From the NCBI GenBank assembly GCA_009760855.2, contig WPIO01000064.1:2061501-2125500 (forward strand): a DNA stretch of 64,000 nt. Direction: 5' to 3'. The position numbers and the translations under genes are program-made. Position 1 is the stretch's first letter, and each line of letters starts with the position of its first letter. Under the pieces are notes generated by a model. That model ran no database searches and had not been told where the DNA came from. It worked only from the letters and a program-made list of their open reading frames with translations. This document shows, piece by piece, positions 34,862 to 47,689 of the stretch. The DNA comes from Cristatella mucedo. Lineage: Eukaryota; Bryozoa; Phylactolaemata; Cristatellidae.

Positions 34862-35150
34862 TCAAAAAGTAGGAAACCCAGCCTCATAATGGTAAGCAAA
34901 TCTCATATAGCGACTGAGCGGAATCTGCTCGTCCAGTTCCAAAATGACCACGCGAGCTCCATAGTCAAGTTCGCCTACGAGAGAAAATGAATCGGCCGAT
35001 GCACGAAATTTGGCACACAAAGGGTCAGTTTGGTCATCGAAATACATATTGAAATCATGAGGGAGGGACACTTTCTGGAACATTCGAAATGAGATCAGAA
35101 ACGTCTGAAATAAAGGAAGATTTGGTCTAGCTCTAGCTACTTGCATTGAA
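34862..35150 (-). mobile_element. LINE endonuclease relic, inverted
   Basis: The minus strand reads FQTFLISFRMFQKVSLPHDF, NMYFDDQTDPLCAKFRASAD and SFSLV, which fits the GDFN-x-H-x-DD region near the end of a LINE apurinic-type endonuclease. The Gly of GDFN is His here. The remaining part to 34862 is unassigned. Confidence 0.5.
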
Positions 35151-35790
35151 AAAAATTCGGGCCTGTTTAGATAAGGATGCCACCACATCCAAGCTGATCC
35201 ATGTGCTGTTCCGACTTGCGTAGTCACTACTTGCTGGTCTTCCTGCCTGAACAGTGTGACACTTACAGTTGGTTGAGAACTCGGTAGCTAGGCTTGTCTG
35301 GCATGAACGTCGAAATCGCTACATTACACCACTTTGCCCGACCTAAGCCGGATTGGCTTCAAGGTTCATTAACTTTTAGGTCCCTCCCACTCTCTTGCTC
35401 CAGTATGCCCATCCTCCTCAACACTTCCTTCTCAGGCTGTATATCGTTGCACTGCCAGCTCGGCTGACTCAAGTCGTTCTGCTGTGCTTATGACCAACCT
35501 CAAATCGTTTGGAGATCATGACTGTAGCTCGTGTGCTCTCAGCGGCTGTTTGTTAGTTGCTCTCGACAGACGTCACGATACCCACTGACTTGAGAACATT
35601 TAAAAAGAAGCTTAAGAAAACTCGCACGATCCTCACAACATTTGCCCCGTCCGTCGATTTATGTGCTTATGCGTGCTGACTGTGCATTTTATCGCTAACC
35701 AGTTGACATGCTTCCTTCACAGCAAAGTGTGAAGTGCCTGGAAGCTGTAGATTTGCTTCTCTTACAGTGCTATCTACATTTCTTCTTCTT
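35151..35790 (+). mobile_element. LINE-A 3' fragment, heavily decayed
   Basis: Starts AAAATTCGGGCCTGTTTAGA (the IRACLDKD block), continues through blocks for HITPL and LTFRSL, and ends near the decayed stem-loop (AAAGTGTGAAGTGCCTGGAA). Confidence 0.75.
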
Positions 35791-35827
35791 ATTAAAACCC
35801 AATGTGTCGATAGAAATTTCTCTCCAT

Positions 35828-35895
35828 CTCTCTCTCTCTCTCTCTCTCCCTCCCTCCCTCCCTCCCTCCCTCCCTCTCTCTCTCTCTCTCTCTAT
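35828..35895. repeat. (CT)n / (CCCT)n microsatellite
   Basis: A CT run, then about seven CCCT/CCTC units, then CT again. Confidence 0.95.
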
Positions 35896-36580
35896 CAAGA
35901 GAGAGTCCGGTAGAGCGCCCTAGCTGCAGCAAGCAGCGCTCGTATTATGTGTCACCGGCACGAGCTGTGGCAACTCGCCGGTTGGCCTCTTCCGCTCAGC
36001 CCCCCTACCCACACCCACAGCCCCCCCTACCCACACACACACCACCCATGGACTCGGTCCGCTGTGGTCCACATCCCCCCCCCCGACCTCTGTTTTGCTT
36101 AGTGCTTACCACGAGGATCACTCGGGGGCGGGGCAGGTGTCGGGGTCAGGGCCCGGTGATTTCAGCTGCTCCCTGCCTGCCGTCTGACGAAACCACCTGC
36201 AGCCCCACTCGCCCTGGCTTCGACCGTGACGAAGTCGGGCTGTGGCGAATCGCTCGCGCCCATGCCGAGACCCCTTCTGCGAATCGAGCTTCGCTGGCTG
36301 CTCGGTGCGTTCGTTGGCCTCAAACAGTCAGACTCGTCCCTCGTCCTCCTTCGACTCTTCCCCTGTCTTCCCCTTTGGGTTCGTCCTCATCTCCGCCTAC
36401 GAGCGCCTGTCGGGCTCGGCGCTCGGCGCCCGGGCAGCTTGCTCGGCTGTGGCTCTCTCTGCTTGCAGACAGCAATGGCAGGAGCTCGAGGCTCGTCAGC
36501 TCCTGGCCGGTGTCGCAGTCATGCGAGCTTCAGGGAGAGAGGGAGGAAGAAAAGGAGAGAGAGAGAGGGTCCTTGCAGCT

Positions 36581-36628
36581 TGAGATTGGCTGCTGGATTG
36601 GCTGCAGCCGAGCCAGCAGCCAATCTCA
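36581..36628. repeat. Perfect inverted repeat, 16-bp arms
   Basis: TGAGATTGGCTGCTGG and its complement are separated by 16 bases. Confidence 0.93.
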
Positions 36629-37252
36629 GCAGCAGCACCTAATCGTCCAAGAAAAACTGCTGACAGACTAGCCGGTTTTGTGCTTGTTTTGCAATCGTAT
36701 ACACATCCAGATGGATAGCTATTGCAGCGCTGCAAGCCAATGCCATTACTGGGGGGGGGGGGTAGCCGTGCGCCCAAGAGAATGTCTCTTTGAATATGTG
36801 CTTGTTGCCTTTGGAAGTTAGGTGCCCCTGCGTTCGTTCGGCTGCCTCATCCTGGCAGGTGCCGGCAACAGCAAAATTGATCGCAGGTCAACTGGGCTCC
36901 CGTTTTTTTTTGTTATGTTTTAATGTTTACCAGTTGAGACTGGGCACTGTTGCAATCCGAATGATTTGTAATTAAGTCTGGTTTAGTCGGGGCCCACCTT
37001 TAAGTGCTGCCGATAGCCAGCCAGCCAGCCTGCATTGAGTTCTTTGCTTTGAAGCTGAGCGAAGGCCAGCAGCCTGCGGGGCTGGTTAGCCGACGTTTGG
37101 CAGTTGCTCCTTCCTAGGCCTCGATGCGCTCTCACGGAGGCTGCACGTGTCGGCCATCTTGTCGCACTCATGCACCAGCTGGTTCTCAGTGATTCCCCCT
37201 TTCTCCCCTCGGCTTTGCAGAGGTTCTGCTGAGGCATCGTTTCCGCTGCTGC

Positions 37253-37286
<34 letters not shown>

Positions 37287-37652
37287 GGTGGGTTTTGACG
37301 CAGGCTCAGCGCGGCTGGCCCTGCAGTCCCCCGACGGTGCTGACTCGCTCGCAGCCGGCAGCTGTTGCGTTGGCAGTGCCTGCCACGGGTGCTGCTGCTG
37401 CTTTCGCTGGTGGGCAATGTGTGAGATTGGTGGTCCCGATTCGTCCTTAGCTACAGTCTACGGCTGCCCGAGGCTGGAACCTAGGCCGTGCAGAGCCAGT
37501 GTCCAGCGCGCTCTTGTCTAGAGCAAACGTGACTGGTGCCTGGCCGTGAATCAAAGTACCAGTAGCTATCGTAAAGACTGTGTGAATGCCCTGACGAGAG
37601 AGCACGACTACCTCTCGAGGCTGCTGGAGCGGATGCAGCACCGGATGCAGGG

Positions 37653-37775
37653 CCGGTCGGAGCCGCTCTCAGTGTGCTCGCAGGATACCCTAAACCCAAC
37701 AAAACCACGGTCGGAGCCGCTCTCAGCGTCGGAGCGAGCTCTCCCGTGCGCTCGTAGGATACCCTAAACCCAAAA
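37653..37775. repeat. Imperfect tandem duplication, about 60 bp
   Basis: CGGTCGGAGCCGCTCTCAG and AGGATACCCTAAACCCAA each occur twice (37656/37709 and 37681/37757 regions), with an extra short copy of CGGAGCGAGCTCTC between them. Confidence 0.85.
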
Positions 37776-37914
37776 GGAAAGCTCGAGAACAAATCGTCGT
37801 GCCTGCATTTTCAGACCAGTGCACTGGTTTCTGAACATCGTCTTCCATAACGTGCACGGTCTTTACCCACACTAGGCACTAGTTTACAGTCGGCCGCGTT
37901 GTCGGAGCAACCGG

Positions 37915-37915
37915 T

Positions 37916-37954
<39 letters not shown>
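37915..37954. repeat. (CCTG)n microsatellite
   Basis: About nine perfect CCTG units. Confidence 0.95.
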
Positions 37955-37957
<3 letters not shown>

Positions 37958-39216
37958 GAGTCACTTCCTTTGGGTGCCAGCTGGCAGCGTGTATGCGCAA
38001 CTGTGGCGATTCGTGCTCGGGGTATTTCTTCTGGATGGGTAGTTTATTTTTTACTACCACTAGCACAAAGTGATTTAAGAGCATGGTTGTCTGAAAGCAC
38101 TTACTCGCCCCGGTGTGTACCCACAGGCATAATTTCTTGTGCATATTTCAGTGTCTGCGTAAGCACACAAGTCGTATTTTGGTATTTTGTGTAATACCTG
38201 TGTATTGACATATGACCTCACCTCTATCCTCTCTGCCTTAGTTGCCTGCCATGCGCGCGCGTGGTGCTCAGTCATTTGCTCGAGGCATTTCCGGCGCTGA
38301 TTGCTGCTTGGGTGTTCCGCCATGCAGTTGGGAGCAGTCACAAGCAGAGCTTGGTTTTGTCTTTTTTCTTTTCTTCAAGCACTTCCGGTTTTGCCAGCTC
38401 AGGGCATAGTGCCCACTGACTCGGTGGGTGTGTCCGCTGGCTGTGCTGTTTTATAGAGAACCAATAGCACTCGTGTGCACTGCACTTCCACCATTGCTTG
38501 GTGGCAACATACCCTCGCCATTTATGATTGTGGCGTACTTTCACACGTCACACCAAGGGTCGCTTTCTTCGAAGAGATTTTCAGTCCTAGTCTTGGCACT
38601 GTTGGCTGCAGCACACTAACCACCAGCTAACTTGCAATATCGATTTGGCTGCATCGTGTTCACCTCTGTTCTATATCATTCCTTGGCATTTATTTCAAAG
38701 TTAGTTTGCAGGTGTGCTATTATGCATCCATGTAGATACACATCGTCTGTGCTGTATATATAGTTTACAGTGTTTGAAGGTTAAGTATTACACATCTGCT
38801 AATCTGTTCACGTAGATGTATATGTGGGGATGTACACCTGCATGCAAATGCACAGACACGTGCTGCATTAGTTTTCTATCAGGCTTGCTCAAATGGCTAG
38901 GTACGTGTATGTGTTGGTAGCTGCTTTTTTAAGCCTGTGACCTGAGTGGTCTCTGCTGTATTTTTGTTGTTGGCTCTACTTCCAGCTGTTTTAAGTTCTC
39001 GAAAAAGAGAATAGTTAACGTTTGAGTTTGTATATACATATACACACAGCTATATATCTATCTAAGTAAATATATGTATATATATATTTATTTTGATATA
39101 TAGCAAAATACATTCATAGCAAAGATACAAACATGCACATACTCATACCGTTATGTACATACAGGTGCAACAGTCCTCACATTATGGCCACCGATGCTGT
39201 GGCTGCAAATTTGTTC

Positions 39217-39342
39217 GTGTAATAAGAGGGTATTCCTCGATACCAGGTATTCTTGAGTTATGGGAAGCATGTGAAAATATATTTATTGACAGCCCAAAAA
39301 CAAGCACATGCTTTTGCTGTGAGTTTGTGTGTGTGTGTGTGC

Positions 39343-39394
<52 letters not shown>

Positions 39395-40249
39395 CGTCCC
39401 ACCAGGATACTTTATGACCTCCCTGTTCTGGCCAGGATAGAAGCTGTCAGTTTTTTCTCGTTGTCCTCTCTGCTTCAGCACATTCCCCTGAGCCTGAGTT
39501 TTTACTGAAAAGGTCTGCTACTGGTGTACGGCAAATAGCCGGCCTCGGCCGCCGCCTGTCGCTTTTGCACCATATATAGTCGTTTTATAGGGCTCAGATT
39601 GGGCAACCGGCTGAGCCACTGCACCAGCGCCAATCGAGGATTCGTCAAAAAAGTACTTTACCTGCCTGGCAGTCTGCTTAGGGTCGTTATCGTCGCTGCC
39701 TAATGTAACGAGCCCCAAACATTTGAGCCTTGAACGAAATCCATGTATTTTTTTTACCACAATGACTTGAGTAAAGTACATTCCGAAGAATCCTTGATTG
39801 TTGCCGGTGCAGTGGCTCAGCCAGTCACCTAATTCGAACCCAAACGAAACAGCTATTCAGCGATACCGACAGGCGGGTGAGGCCAGGTGTTCGGCCTGCA
39901 CCAGTAGCCGACCTTTTCAGTAAAACTCAGGCTCAGAGGAATGTGCTGCAGCAGAGCAGACGATGCAGAAGCTCGTGGCCTTTGTGCCCGGCCACACAAG
40001 GGAGGTCATTAAGAATCGTGGTGGGACGACGTCACACTGACTGCATACATACCAGCAGCATATGTGCTTGTTTTTGGGATGTCTATTCTTGACCAGACAA
40101 GGTAGATCATAAAGAATTGTGGTGACACGACCCTAAAAGCACACATGTCGAAAACATAGGTATTTATTTTTGAGCTGTCAGTAAATATTTTCTCATGCTT
40201 TGCATAACTTAAGTGTACCTGGTATCTGTAGGAAACCTTATTATTACCC
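39217..40249 (-). mobile_element. Tc1/mariner-like element relic with long inverted termini
   Basis: Left arm about 39217-39540 and right arm about 39885-40249 are imperfect inverted repeats. Examples are GATACCAGG near 39240 with CCTGGTATC near 40219, AAAAACAAGCACATG with its complement near 40064, and TGAGCCTGAGTTTTTACTGA with its complement near 39916. The right arm carries an internal duplication (about 40075-40150). The minus strand between the arms (39781-39640) reads QVIVVKKIHGFRSRLKCLGL and VTLGSDDNDPKQTARQVKYF. This resembles the conserved QQDNDPKHTA block before the last acidic residue of Tc1/mariner transposases. The N-terminal two thirds of the transposase are missing. Confidence 0.65.
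39326..39393. repeat. (GT)n microsatellite
   Basis: GT run with two GCGT interruptions, inside the left arm of the Tc1/mariner-like relic. Confidence 0.96.
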
Positions 40250-40844
40250 AAAAGAATTTACAGCCATAGCAGCAGCAGCCATACTGCGAGGATTTTTTCG
40301 CCTGAGTGCATCTGTGTATACAGTTTATGTACATTCAGCTGCAAAAGTATTTGAGTTTTGAAAAAGGCGCCATGATACTTCACTGGCATTTTGAGTAAAT
40401 AACCAGTATTTCAGATGGCATAAATTACACGGGCTTTGCAGAACAAGAAAAAAGAATATGCAGGTCTGCCTAATTCGAATGTACCTTTCCTAACTCAACA
40501 AAAAGTCCTACTTGCCCCATTAGCTGTGACCCACGCCACCTTCTTTTTATCGACTTCAATCGACTTCATTAAAAGTATTCTCAACCGAGTTAAGCTTGGT
40601 ATCTACAGGTATCTAACAGGTCAGCCTTAAATAGCTACCGGTCGTAAATGATGTCTACTAGATTGCAGAAAGTTGTACGGTGTGCACATATACGATGCGG
40701 TTTGTATCTCACTATCTTCTTCACTGTTCTGCGTGACAGAACCATCTAGTATTTGGAGACTTCGTGGTAGGGGCTAACACCTGGTTGGATGATTTAAATG
40801 AATCTTCGTGTCGGGTAGGCATCCTTGAAATCACTGCTATTGCT
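40250..40844. other. Intron sequence, no gene recognised
   Basis: AT-rich, without recognisable features. Confidence 0.5.
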
Positions 40845-41010
40845 AGTATATATAATTCATTTGTATAGCGCCCCAAGAGAACTTAATCTCTATTCAGGCG
40901 CTTCACATTTGCCTCCGGGCTCGAGCCCACTACCTCAGCCAGACCTTGATCGGGGGGGGGGGGCGAGCACCTTAACCGCTGGACCAAACCAGCTCGTAGT
41001 ATGGCACCTC
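40845..41010 (-). mobile_element. SINE-2 with LINE-A-like 3' end, inverted
   Basis: TATATAATTCATTTGTATAG, the complement of the stem-loop end (AGAGAACTTAATCTCTATTC, AGGCGCTTCACATTTGC), then GGGCTCGAGCCCACTACCTC (B box) and CCTTAACCGCTGGACCAAAC (A box). A G homopolymer lies in the head (40951-40962). Confidence 0.85.
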
Positions 41011-41091
41011 ATACAATAAAAGCTGTGTCTCAACTATTTCCATCAGCAGCTAAACTTTGGTCGTGTTTGTATCGTTAGCGTAACCATTCAT

Positions 41092-41990
41092 AATAATAAT
41101 ATTGCACTTGATAAAGCGCCCTCAGAGAACTTAATCTCTTTCTAGGCGCTTTACATTTGCTGCAAAGTGATACGCAATAGAATAGTAAGTAAAATCATGC
41201 TTGAAAAACAAACAAAATGAATAACATGGTTAGGGGTTACATGCACTGGGTCAGCATGCAAATATGGTTAGTGGCAGCATGCACAGTGTCAGCACGCATA
41301 AGCACATCGAGGACGAATCACAAGGACCCACTAAATGCTGTCCTAAATAGGTGTTTTTAAGTTTCTTTTAAATGTGGTCAGGTCAGGGGATGTTCTGATG
41401 CAGGTCGGGAGGGAGTTCCAGGCTGTGGGAGCATACGAGCTAAATGCACGGTCTCCAAAGGATTTAAGGTTTGTACGAGGTATTTCTAGACTGTTGGATT
41501 CCGAAAAGCGAGTGGTACGATGCTTGGCCTGATGGGGTAGTATATCTGAAAGATAGGCTGGAGCCATAGAATGAAGAGACCTAAAAGTGAGCGACAAAAC
41601 CTTGAAGTCAATCTGTTGCTTGACTGGTAGCCAGTGCAGGTCGGCGAGAAGTGGAGTGATGTGGCAACTGCGATGTTCACGACAGACAAGCCTAGCTGCA
41701 GAGTTTTGCACCAGCTGCAATCGCCTGATCGCACATGCTGGTAGGCCAGTAAGCAGTGAGTTGCAGAAGTCGAGACGAGATGTCACGAATGCATGGACCA
41801 ACTTGGACGTGGTATCCTTATCTAAACAAGCCCTAATTTTAGCAATGTTATGAAGCTGAAAATAGGCAGATTTGACTGTGGAGCTGATGTGGTCGTCTAA
41901 CGAGAGGTCGCTTTGGAATATGACACCTAGATTTCGAGCTGATGCAACTGGAGATATGCTGGCATTCATGTAAGCCAACGACTGCACCTT
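41092..41990 (-). mobile_element. LINE-A, inverted, well preserved
   Basis: (AAT)n tail, stem-loop (41110-41160), then an open minus-strand frame of about 210 codons (41987-41343): SARNLGVIFQSDLSLDDHIS, LDFCNSLLTGLPACAIRRLQ, ITPLLADLHWLPVKQQIDFK, KAWNS-type block read as PTAWNSLPTCIRTS. 5'-truncated near 41965. It is among the least decayed copies. Confidence 0.9.
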
Positions 41991-44900
41991 AAGTAAGGGC
42001 AGACTCTTAGCAGCCTAACAGCGATCGCAAGCAACCATATCCTAAAGTTAGGTAATGCTCTTGTTAATTCACTTCATTAGTGTTCCACGTGCATTATGTT
42101 GACTTAACCTCATTCAAAATGCAAGAAGCTGAAGACCCAACGCAGAGGCTAACTGCCTGGCAACCCGGAAGTAGCCAGAGTCGAGGAGTTGGCTGCACAT
42201 TTAGTGCTAGTGCCTTTGCAACAAAGTAGACGACCGATGCCTGAAAATGGTCATTGACCGGCATTTCTAAAGGAGTTTTAAGAAATTTTTGCTGTTTTAA
42301 TTAACATTATCCGCTCAACACTTGTGTCAGAAATTTTCCACCCAGAACCCTTTAATTGGTTTCTTAAGGTTCGTTGGTTCATATAGGTCGGGCTTCGGAA
42401 CTAATTCCAGAGCTATTTCATAGCTTACTTCATAGCCCAATCTGGACATATACTTAGCACACACGTGCACGCACGTAGGTGTGCGCGCGCACACACACAG
42501 ACACACCTGCACATGCCCTCACGCATGCCAGGTCCAATGCCAGGATAATTTGTCTATGCAGGATTCGTGGCTTGTGGGTCTGTTAAGTGAGCTAGCAGGA
42601 ATGACCCGGGTTGGTCTGATGCTGGACACGATGGGGAGAAGAAGAGGAGGAGGAGTTGGAGTTGCCAGCAGCAGCAGCAGCCTGCTCTGTTGAATCTGTA
42701 CGGGGGGGGGGGCAGCAGCAGTCTGTTGGCGCTATGCAGTCAGTGGGAGGCCGTGTTGAAATGCCTCACTCGGCAGTGCTCAGCCAGCCTATCTGAGCCT
42801 AACTGATTTGGCTACTCATGCTTCTGTGAAAGGCCTGTGGTGGCTGGCATGATTAGCCGAACAAGCGATTCTTTGAGGAGGCTGTGGTAGAGAGAGCAAA
42901 ATCTTAAATTGCATACCGAAATTAAATTGCCAGCATCTGCACCCACCAGCAGAGCCGGGCTGCAGCACGTCGGCACAATGGCTGCAGGTACCTCCTCCTC
43001 GTCGGCTTCAGTCGAAGGGAGCTGCTGACTGAACATGACTTGGGAGTGATAGAGGGCTGCTGCCTTTGCCACTGCTGCATGCAGAAACCTTGCTTCGGTG
43101 TCGCGGAAAATGCTACGCTGAAGGTTTGCAAGGACCGCAGTGCTTGCGTCCACTGGACACGAAGCCGCTGCCGGTCGATGAACGCTGCCGGTTTGTGGAT
43201 GTGCCTGTGGCTTGGGTCTGGAGCCGTGACCTCACTTGACCTGCGAAGGCCTGGTGACCGAGGAATGCTCCCACTGCTGCTGCTGCCTCCCGAGCCGAGT
43301 GGAGTGTAAGCAGTCGGCCGTGCTAGACTGCTGCCTGGCAGAGAGAAAGGGGGGCACCCTTACTTAAATGCATGCTCACCATGTGCTAGGTCCCCTACCT
43401 GTCGGCCGGCCGGACTGACTGCTACGGCAGGTACAGGTACAGCAGTGTAGCGGATCGAGTGTAGTGGATGCAGCCAGCTTGAGCCGAGTGACTTACCGAG
43501 CTCGACCTCGGCCTCTGCAACCTGGTCATATTAACCTGATTAGAGAAAGCTCTTGTGGCTGAAGAACGAATTATAAGGGTCGGCCCTAGCGGTCTGCCTC
43601 GTCGACAGCAGTAAAGCCTCAGCTAGCTCCCACTGCTGCTGCCCACGCTGACTGGCTCACGAGAAGGAGATATTCTGCTCGGGCAAGGTTAGCTACTGAC
43701 ACCGTCGAAGGAATTCGTTCGATAGAGAGGGCTAGTGAGAAAGCGGAAGAGCCCGTGATTCACTGAGCGAGCACGGCTGACTTGTTGCTGCTGCCTGGTT
43801 CTTATCTTGAGTAGGCACATTCCCATGTGTGTCCAGGGCGGTAGCGACCCTGCTGCTGCCACCGCTGCTGCTCCTACTCCTGCTCTTCTGCTGCTCCTGC
43901 TTCTGTTGCTCCTTCTGCTCCTCCTTCTGCTGCTCCTTCTCCTGTTCCTGCTGCTCCTGCTTCTGCTCCTGCTCCTCCTGCTCCTACTCCTGCCACCGCT
44001 GCTGCTCCTCCTCCTGCTCCTGCTTATTCCTCTCCTTCTCGGCCACTTGCTTTACCCAGCTCCTTCTGACATCTACTCTGTTACTGAATCTCCCACTCCC
44101 CGGGGGGGGGGACAGATGGGGCGTTCTGTGGACTGTGCATTCCACGGCCGTAGCAGCTGCAGTTGCACTTCCAGTGCCGTCATCGAAAAACACGGGAGTT
44201 GTTGCGTTGTGCATCGTGCATGCTTGCTCATGAGATCACCTCCGGGTCAGGATCCGAGTAAGCTGCTTCTGGAGAGACCAGGAGAGAGTGCGCTCAATGC
44301 GATGCGTGATAGTGATCGAGGGCATGTGCAGCCGTGGCACTACACCAGAGGCATGGATCGAGCGTGCTGCTACCTGGCCCGCTGTCATGCTTGTTCCTGC
44401 CATATGCCAGAGGAATCATTGCAGCAGCAGGAGTCTTGTAGTAAGTGTAGATTATTTGTGGTAACAGGAGTCGTGTAAGTGTCAAGTCGTTTCGGCAGCA
44501 GAAATCGTGCCGAAGTTTGAGTCATTGCATATGCTTGATTAGCCCATCAGGTTGTGCTGCGCGCGCCCACTCGAGCTGCTCAGAGCATGCTTGTCGGACC
44601 ACGTGCGGCCAGTCGCTCGATGCTTTCCATCTGAACCTAGCGGCCGTACTTGACTTGCCGTAACCAGCCACGAGATCAGCCTGCAATGTGTGTGTGGGCA
44701 CGAGCAGACTCCCTTCTTGGCTGGTCTGCTTGACTGCGTGGAGCCGCCCTCGGAAGCTTCAATCATTAAATATCTGAAAAATTAAATCATCACGCTGTCG
44801 ACTCTCCCCACGTCCCCTGCTTAGACCTTAAATCTCTGCATTCTGCCTGCTGCCTCTCCTGCCGGCTTCGTGAGAAACTAAGCATCACGTGTCAGTCGTT

Positions 44901-45195
44901 ATTGGTGGCCAAGCCTGCCGTCGGCTGTATCAGAGATCAAGCTTTGAACTCCGAGACCGTCTAGCGTGAGCGTTTGTAGCCGTTTGGAGAGCCGATACTG
45001 CCCTTCGTGTGTGTCCTATGTCGAAGTCTACCTTTTTTCTTTCTCGTCCTTGTCTCGGTCGCCGTGAATAGGGCGTGACACGGCTGCGACAGCACAGCAG
45101 CAGCAGCCCCTCGTCGCAGTCTGCCTCTTTGATGCAGATGCTGCTTTGCCACATTGCCCCCCCGTTGTCCACGCACCTCTCGGCTCCGTTTGCAG
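41991..45195. other. Intron sequence, no gene recognised
   Basis: Contains a degenerate CA/GT patch (42465-42510), a G run (42702-42711), and a long imperfect CTG/CTC/CTT tract (about 43845-44040) that translates as poly-Leu or poly-Cys in + frames. A C-rich polypyrimidine stretch precedes the exon 2 acceptor. Confidence 0.5.
43845..44040. repeat. Imperfect (CTN)n trinucleotide tract
   Basis: CTG, CTC, CTT and CCT triplets mixed over about 195 bp. It gives Leu-rich, Cys/Ser-rich or opposite-strand Glu/Gln-rich frames with no sign of selection. Confidence 0.9.
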
Positions 45196-45279
45196 CTCAC
45201 AAAGGCAGAAGCAAGAAATGGAAGGAGATGCTTTGTTTTCCACACATCAGTCAGTGTCTTTACCTGAAGAACGAAATCA
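45196..45279 (+). CDS. GRK exon 2, basic lipid-binding segment
   Basis: Between the acceptor CCGTTTGCAG and donor GTAAGG, phase 1 to phase 1, 84 bp. It reads (A)HKGRSKKWKEMLCFPHISQC then LYLKNEI. The KGKSKKWKE-type basic cluster is the phosphoinositide-binding segment of GRK4/5/6, and FPHISQC opens the RGS-homology domain. It is nearly invariant with vertebrate GRK5 here. It accepts either first exon without a frame change. Confidence 0.95.
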
Positions 45280-47689
45280 GTAAGGCTGCAGCAGGCAGCA
45301 CTGCGCAACGCTGAGCAACACTGCTTAACGCCTTCGGTTTAGGGTGGTGGGGAGAGCCGTCAGTTTGATGCCTTGCTCGTCCTTACTTCGATGTGATCGC
45401 AGCAAGGCCAGGACAGCTGCAGCCGATGCCGGCGGACCCAGTGCCCCCCCCCCCCCGCGGCAGCAGCAGCGGCGATCCCATGTCCCGGGGAGAGAGAGAG
45501 AGAGAGATGGGCTGATGCAGATGTTTGCACTTGATTCGCAAAGCGAGGTGGTGGGTGCATGCATTCGATGCGTACAGAGAAGCCCAATATCCATTTGCTG
45601 ATCTTGCTTGCACGGGCTCGCTTGCCCGGTTCGTGCGCGCTCACACCTTTGACGGTAGCTGCATTGCCGGCACAGTGGGCTGAATCTGCTGCCTTAGTCG
45701 TCATCAGAGCCGCCCACCGTTCTCAGGCGGCTCTGACGGTGTCACTTCGTGTGCTGCATGTCCATTACATGGGTGTTTTCTGGATTCACCATGCCTATTT
45801 TGAAGTAGATGTTAACTCGGTCAACTTTCTGTGGCTAGCGTTGCTCTAGTTATCAAACACCAGGTTGTGTGCTGCACGCACGCGCCTGCATTTCTCCCTT
45901 AATTTCGGCTGCTTGTCCGTTGCACTGTTTTGCCCATAGTTTGAGTACCACTGTTTTTGCTCTCACCGTGAGGCGCCGTGCATGTGGACTCCTCTGCGTG
46001 GCGCCCGACTTGCGATCGGTTTTTCCCTTGATGTGTTCATTTTACAAGACCCTCTGTCTACTTCACTACTCGGCATTCACCATCAGCACAATGCCACAAA
46101 TCTGGAGGTGTCATTGAGAGCATTGCGATTATTGAGGCTGTCGATGTAGTCAGTTATATCTGAGGTCTGCTAATAAACCAAGCCATACAAGTATAATCGA
46201 TTAATCATTGCAACTGAAACTGACTTTCGGCATGGGGACTGGTGAGAAGCATTAGCTGAATACTGAAACTTTGAATAGCTTTAGCATGAGTGACTATGTA
46301 AAGCTGCTTTTATGAGCTATGAAGAAGCAGCAAAGAACTTCAGGCTTCTGGCTGCAGCTCGTGTACAATACAGCCACTCGTCTGCTCCTTGTCACTATCA
46401 CCTGAGTAGCACTGCAAGAGGACTGCCTCTAGAGGACTGAAAGGATAGCCGTGCAGTGAAGGTAGTTACTTGGCTTGTATGCATCGGATAGTTTTAATAA
46501 TAAATTCTTGCCCTCCCCATAGACAGAGGCACGGCACATACAGCAGCGTGTTGTCTGCCAGCTGTAGTTGAGCTGTGAAGGAGGGTAAGAGGAGTCCAGC
46601 GAATTGCCAATGGTAAAGCCACAAGGTGTGTGCCACCATGCTTGCACACTCACCCCCATGCGCACACACGCACGCACATCCACTCAGCGCGCGTAAATGC
46701 GTGCAGAAGTTGGCGAGGGCAGCTATATGTGGCAGCATAGCTGTATGCATGTGCTTGCACGTAGAACGAGACTTGCCGGAGATCGCCTCGGGTGACAAGT
46801 CTTCCCTGGGGTTGGCTTGCCCTCGGATGTTGAGCAATCGCTCTGTGCGCTCTCCGAGTCGACCGTAAGGAGCTGCCAGTGTGGATCTGTGCAGCTGATT
46901 CTTTCCTTTGAAGATTGCTTGCAGTTACCCATGGGAAATGATAAAGGACGAAGTGGGTTCAGCTGTCCGACGCATGTGCACCGGGAAGATGGAGGCTGTA
47001 CATGGCTTAGTCACCGCACCAGCACCGTGCCACCAGTGAATGGCAGCAACAGCCGATAGGGAGGCTAGCTGGAACAGAAATAGTTTCCGCTGTGTGGCAG
47101 AGTGGCGGCCAATGCTAGCTACAAAGAATATGTGTTGGATGGGATCAAAACCTTTGTCGATGATCTTGGCTGCCCTCTTTCTTGGTTTGTAGTTAATGCT
47201 GCCGGTAACCTTATCGCATGGTAGATAAGAGGTCGAAGGATACAGGCGCCTGCCGTGTAGCCTCCTGTAGCCATAGGCCTCTACCTGTTTTTGTCGGTGT
47301 TGATCTGTGTCATTGGGCATTGTCACCCGTTCTTTTGTTGTCGCTTAGATGCAGCCTAAAAACAGCCAAACGAACAGCGCTGCTGTGTAGTGCTGCAAAT
47401 GAAGTGATGTTCAATGAGTAAACAAGCAAATGAGTGAGATAGAGGGGGAGAGAGACAGACAGACAGAGAAGCAGAAAGAGGGACAGAGTTCATGACCACT
47501 CACTCTTGGTCCTTCAAGTAGTGTGTGCAATTTTCATGTTATATGCTGTGTAACTCGTAGTACTCCCAATGCAATATGTGAATATGTGCAATAGCATTAT
47601 TGGAAATAAGATATCGTGCCACTGTGGGATGTGCCACTGTGACTTGCACGTATATCAGCACCGTGCACCCTCCTAATCTCGCCTCAGAG
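45280..47689. other. Intron sequence, no gene recognised
   Basis: Includes a C run (45447-45457), a short GA run (45482-45507) and a hairpin at 45704-45736. Several 60-133 codon frames lack recognisable domains. Confidence 0.5.
45704..45736. repeat. Perfect inverted repeat, 11-bp arms
   Basis: TCAGAGCCGCC and GGCGGCTCTGA are separated by 11 bases. Confidence 0.9.

Larger units (their letters stand above)
35896..39216. other. Intron sequence, no gene recognised
   Basis: Long GC-rich frames (for example + 35949-36671) are low-complexity translations without splice or domain support. It contains a (CTG)n run (about 37252-37284), a (CCTG)n run (about 37915-37954), a local duplication at 37653-37775 and an AT-rich patch at 39025-39110. 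Confidence 0.5.

Noticed and set aside
43807-44478. 223-codon + frame with poly-Leu
   Set aside because: Low-complexity CTN triplet tract, frame-independent, with no splice signals or domain.
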